From: Ktedonobacteraceae bacterium
GTDB lineage: Bacteria; Chloroflexota; Ktedonobacteria; Ktedonobacterales; Ktedonobacteraceae
NCBI GenBank assembly: GCA_014896635.1
Contig: JADBKA010000200.1
Location: 1 to 8,599, forward strand
DNA: 8,599 bases
Direction: 5' to 3'
Below the pieces are notes generated by a model, which had not been told where the DNA came from, did not search any database, and saw nothing but the letters and a program-made list of their open reading frames with translations. The position numbers and the translations under genes were made by a program. The first letter of the stretch is position 1. Every line of letters starts with the position of its first letter. Positions 5,681 to 8,599 of this stretch are shown one piece after another.

Positions 5681-7552
5681 ATGAGCAGTAGAGAAAACAG
5701 AGCACTGGTATTCCGGCAGGGAGAACGGCAGGTCAGTAAACCAGCTATGGAGAGCGCCGATATCGTCATCGTCGGCAATGGCATCGCCGGCTTAACGGCA
5801 GCAGTTGAGGCGCGCCAACTGGCCCCGGAGAAGAAAATCGTGATTGTGACCGATCAGATTCATCCTACCATCAATACCCCTGCCCTGAAACAGTTCGCCA
5901 TCGCCAAACTGGAGCGTGAACAACTGCTGGCCTACCCGGCGGGAACCGAAAAAGCGAACCGCATTCACGTGGTAACGGCGCATGTTGAGGAGATACATGC
6001 CAGGAGCAAATACGTGACGCTCAGGGGTGGATATGCTTTCGGCTACGGCTCGCTCTTGCTCGCTACTGGCAGCCGGGCGCAAGGACTGCCAGCAGATTTG
6101 CCGGGCCGCGAATTTGATGGTGTGATCACGCTGCACCGCTTGCAGGACTACCTCGACCTGCGCCGGCGCATCGGTGAGGTGAGAGAGGCAGTCGTAATTG
6201 GGGGAGGTGTGCATGCCATCGAGACGGTGATGGGCCTGCGTTACTGGGGGATTCGCGTCCACTGGCTGATTCGCAGCTCCACTTTTATGCGCGGAACACT
6301 TGACGAAACGGCATCCGAGATGGTGCTCGATCACGTTCGTAAGAGCGGGATTGAGATTCATACAGAAACGGAAGTAATCGGGATTGTCGGTCGCGTCGGG
6401 TCAGTGGTTGGTGTGATCACCAATCACCGCCAGATGATCCCCTGCCAGCTTGTTGCGGTCTGCACCGGCACACAGCCGGTCACAACGCTGGCCGAGCGCA
6501 GCACTATCCCGATCCAGCATAAACGCGGCATCATCGTAGACGACAAACTGCGTAGCAGCGTGCGCGACATCTTTGCCGCCGGGGACGCGGCGGCACTGAA
6601 AAATCCCCAGACCGGCATCTATGAGCCGCGCGCGCAGTGGTACGCCGCCGTTCACCAGGGACGTATCGCCGGGGCCATGCTGGCCGGTAGAGCTGACCTG
6701 GCCCGGCAACCATTCGGCACGCGCTGGCACGCCACTCACCTCGGCGACCTCTCTATGCTCTCGGTAGGCAATCCTCTGAGTACAGATCCGCGCGCCGTCA
6801 CGCTGACCGACACTAGCCAGGGCGGCTATCGCCGCTTGACGCTGCTAGATGACCGCCTGATCGGCTATCTCTCGCTTGGAACCGTCCAGCCCGATAGCCT
6901 GGCGATCAAACGTATCATCGACGAAGGCCACTCGATACGTGATATCACAAAGGCTTTGCTCAAAGGCCATTTCGACGCACGCCGCTACTTCTCCGAACGA
7001 CGTTCGCGCGCGGTCGAGAAGATGCTTGTCACCAGTAGACTCCCTATGCTGGAAACTGCCGAAAGCGCGCTGGTAACAAGACGCCTGCCAACGCAGGAAC
7101 TCACTGATTTTGTCGCTACTCCTCAGGCACCGTCAGTACGCCCGTCGTCCACCGATGCGTTACCATCCTCTTCTCGTACAACACAGGCCAGCAGGCAAGA
7201 GGAGACCGGGGAAAGAGACGAAACGCATCAGCTCCCAGGCGCGATCCCACTACTGCCAGACCAGTTCCTCCTGGACACGCCAGCAGAACAGGAAGGCATG
7301 GCCCCTGACATCTTCGCCGAAGAACTCGATCCATTCAGCGGCTCACTACCGGAATTGCCGGAACTGCCGGCACAGGTCACCGACTCTACAGCCAGATCCA
7401 TCGCGGCTCCCGCGCCAGCCCGGCCAACCGGTCCAGCCGGGCAGCCCGCCGTACCAGTACCAGAAACCTCCCGTACTCAGACTGCGAACAGGAGGCGCGA
7501 GAGCGAGGCAGAAAAGCGTCCCACATGTGGCCTGCGTGCATATATGCGCTAA
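5681..7552 (+). CDS. FAD/NAD(P)-dependent oxidoreductase (Pyr_redox_2) with long disordered C-terminal tail
   Basis: This 623-residue flavoprotein probably takes electrons from NAD(P)H via FAD and passes them to the ferredoxin encoded next. The FAD-binding motif is IVIVGNGIAGLTAA (Gly32-Gly37), then LLLATGS (128-131) and DIFAAGDAA (Asp302). The nucleotide-binding motif is VVIGGGVHAIE (Gly174-176). Arg198 and Arg204 after the second strand form an R-x5-R pair, which hints at NADPH. No redox-active CxxC is present, so it is not a disulfide reductase; the layout resembles rubredoxin reductase or the N-terminus of NirB. A C-terminal domain runs to about 445. Residues 450-620 are Pro/Ser/Thr/Glu-rich and probably disordered, far beyond the usual 400-450 residues. 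ATG 5681 is chosen because AGGAG (5671-5675) lies five bases away; GTG 5678 directly precedes it but is too close. The ferredoxin gene follows after 23 bases. Confidence 0.9.
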   Translation: MSSRENRALVFRQGERQVSKPAMESADIVIVGNGIAGLTAAVEARQLAPEKKIVIVTDQIHPTINTPALKQFAIAKLEREQLLAYPAGTEKANRIHVVTAHVEEIHARSKYVTLRGGYAFGYGSLLLATGSRAQGLPADLPGREFDGVITLHRLQDYLDLRRRIGEVREAVVIGGGVHAIETVMGLRYWGIRVHWLIRSSTFMRGTLDETASEMVLDHVRKSGIEIHTETEVIGIVGRVGSVVGVITNHRQMIPCQLVAVCTGTQPVTTLAERSTIPIQHKRGIIVDDKLRSSVRDIFAAGDAAALKNPQTGIYEPRAQWYAAVHQGRIAGAMLAGRADLARQPFGTRWHATHLGDLSMLSVGNPLSTDPRAVTLTDTSQGGYRRLTLLDDRLIGYLSLGTVQPDSLAIKRIIDEGHSIRDITKALLKGHFDARRYFSERRSRAVEKMLVTSRLPMLETAESALVTRRLPTQELTDFVATPQAPSVRPSSTDALPSSSRTTQASRQEETGERDETHQLPGAIPLLPDQFLLDTPAEQEGMAPDIFAEELDPFSGSLPELPELPAQVTDSTARSIAAPAPARPTGPAGQPAVPVPETSRTQTANRRRESEAEKRPTCGLRAYMR

Positions 7553-7575
7553 CGACAAAGAAAGGAAGAGTTTGC

Positions 7576-7884
7576 ATGCTCAAATTGCTCACTCCCCGAC
7601 CTGTTCTCGTCCATAAAACCGCGCCGCAGGTAGTACAGGAAATTCATGCCTGTATCGGCTGCAACGAATGTTTACTGGCCTGCCCGGCTGTGGATGAACC
7701 AGTTACCATAGATGTGCTGAACCACGAAACGATTGCGGGACCAATCTCACCGCCGGTAGCGCGCTTCGCCAGAGCTTGCTACCAGTGTGGCGCCTGCGTT
7801 CCCCCCTGTCCCGTAGGACTACACCGCGACGCCATGATGCTGTGGCTCAGGATGCGCCTGCAACGAGAAGGTCTGGAAGGATGA
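7576..7884 (+). CDS. Two-cluster 4Fe-4S ferredoxin-type protein
   Basis: This small soluble electron carrier has 102 residues. Two classic motifs are present: CIGCNECLLACP (Cys26, 29, 32, 36) and CYQCGACVPPCP (Cys68, 71, 74, 78). Each should bind one 4Fe-4S cluster. The 31-residue gap between the two motifs resembles the dicluster domain of HdrC/GlpC or succinate dehydrogenase-type iron-sulfur subunits more than short bacterial ferredoxins. No C-terminal CCG domain follows, so it is not a full HdrC/GlpC. ATG 7576 has AAAGGAAGAG five bases upstream. It lies 23 bases after the flavoprotein and 9 bases before the membrane protein, so all three are likely cotranscribed. Its likely role is to carry electrons from FAD to the membrane partner. 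Confidence 0.93.
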   Translation: MLKLLTPRPVLVHKTAPQVVQEIHACIGCNECLLACPAVDEPVTIDVLNHETIAGPISPPVARFARACYQCGACVPPCPVGLHRDAMMLWLRMRLQREGLEG

Positions 7885-7893
7885 ACAAAGAGT

Positions 7894-8599
7894 ATGGGAT
7901 TCGACTTTTTTTCTCTCAACCGTAAACGTCTGCTCAATATCGCTATCACCACACTGCTGATCGTCCTCGCGGTCGCTTATTTCGTGTGGTTCAGCCGTAC
8001 CAGCAACGATCCGACGCCCGATAGTTTCGCTGGCTATCTTTTCGCCATCAGCGGGACAGTGGTCCTGCTGCTGGCGGCGGTTCGCTATAGTATGCATCGC
8101 CGCTCACGTAAGCGCACCGTTGGTCTGCTCAGCAGATCACTCAACTGGCATATCAGCCTCGGCATCCTGGCTCTGGTGCTGATCATCCTGCACTCCTTTG
8201 GCAACTTCAACCCGCGCAGCGGCACCTACGCGCTCTTCGCTCTGGTCGCCCTGGTCATCAGTGGTGCAATTGGCCGCCTGATCGACCGGATAGCACCGGG
8301 AAAAATTGCTCAGACCGCATCACAGGCTCTGACAGAGCAAGGGGAAGATCGCATTGAATCGATCACACGGGGTCTGCAAGCACTCGTCACCCATAATAGA
8401 CAGCAGGTCCAGGGAGTAAAGCTTGCACATGATGCTCACGATAACGCAACAGATCGCTCTCTCACATCTTCCACCTCTACTACCCGCGCACCCGCGACAT
8501 CCTCTACGGCCCGGCTGAACGAGCAAAGTCTGCCCGCTGGATGGCCCGCGCCACGACAAAAACCGGAAGAAGCACAGATATTGCGGTCTTCCTGGGATA
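7894..8599 (+). CDS. Four-helix membrane protein, putative b-type cytochrome, C-terminus cut by right edge
   Basis: The frame is open from ATG 7894 to the window end (235 codons). Four hydrophobic helices are visible: about residues 16-35, 46-66, 85-103 and 110-127. Helix 3 reads WHISLGILALVLIILHSFGN, with His86 and His100 spaced H-x13-H as in the haem-binding helices of b-type cytochromes. His68 (YSMHRRSRKR) lies at the inner end of helix 2 in a very basic loop. By the positive-inside rule both termini face the cytoplasm. After helix 4 comes a charged, helical stretch, then a Ser/Thr/Pro-rich linker. The start has GGAAGG about 13 bases upstream. A full cytochrome b would need His partners on another helix, so haem content is inferred. 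It probably receives electrons from the flavoprotein and ferredoxin. The missing C-terminus could carry another domain. Confidence 0.8.
   Translation, partial: MGFDFFSLNRKRLLNIAITTLLIVLAVAYFVWFSRTSNDPTPDSFAGYLFAISGTVVLLLAAVRYSMHRRSRKRTVGLLSRSLNWHISLGILALVLIILHSFGNFNPRSGTYALFALVALVISGAIGRLIDRIAPGKIAQTASQALTEQGEDRIESITRGLQALVTHNRQQVQGVKLAHDAHDNATDRSLTSSTSTTRAPATSSTARLNEQSLPAGWPAPRQKPEEAQILRSSWD

Noticed and set aside
5792..6361. Minus-strand open frame of 189 codons opposite the oxidoreductase
   Set aside because: It is the antisense of the FAD/NAD-binding core and its product shows no domain.
7525..7575. Upstream start at 7525 for the ferredoxin
   Set aside because: It would overlap the end of the oxidoreductase and has no ribosome site, whereas ATG 7576 has a strong one at five bases.

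Overview
This window comes from a moderately GC-rich bacterial chromosome. The mix is an excisionase-type helix-turn-helix regulator with a helical C-terminal domain, a Uma2-type fragment, a GAF/HisKA_3 kinase with a NarL-type regulator, and a class A penicillin-binding protein. This recalls soil Chloroflexota, perhaps Ktedonobacteria. The assignment is an inference from gene style and was not tested by any search. Eight protein-coding genes fill most of the window. No RNA gene, insertion sequence or CRISPR array was found.

Left part (1-2626, minus strand). A class A penicillin-binding protein enters from the left edge and lacks its C-terminus. Upstream of it, in the same direction, lies a helix-turn-helix regulator. 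A 209-bp divergent region (2627-2835) with two small inverted repeats separates it from the rightward genes.

Middle (2857-5077, plus strand). A half-length Uma2-family protein overlaps a sensor histidine kinase by four bases (ATGA). A NarL/LuxR response regulator follows after a 38-bp gap that is almost wholly four copies of a degenerate 9-mer. The kinase GAF domain carries three clustered cysteines (C90, C92, C112), so redox or Fe-S sensing is possible.

Right part (5261-8599, plus strand). This is probably a membrane electron-transfer operon. It holds a small membrane-anchored protein rich in His and Cys, an FAD/NAD(P) oxidoreductase with a disordered tail of about 170 residues, a two-cluster 4Fe-4S ferredoxin, and a four-helix membrane protein with an H-x13-H pair like that of b-type cytochromes (cut by the right edge). 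A working model is NAD(P)H to FAD to two 4Fe-4S clusters to membrane haem. The redox two-component system next door may control it. The flavoprotein-ferredoxin-membrane protein set is the best candidate here for a poorly described system.
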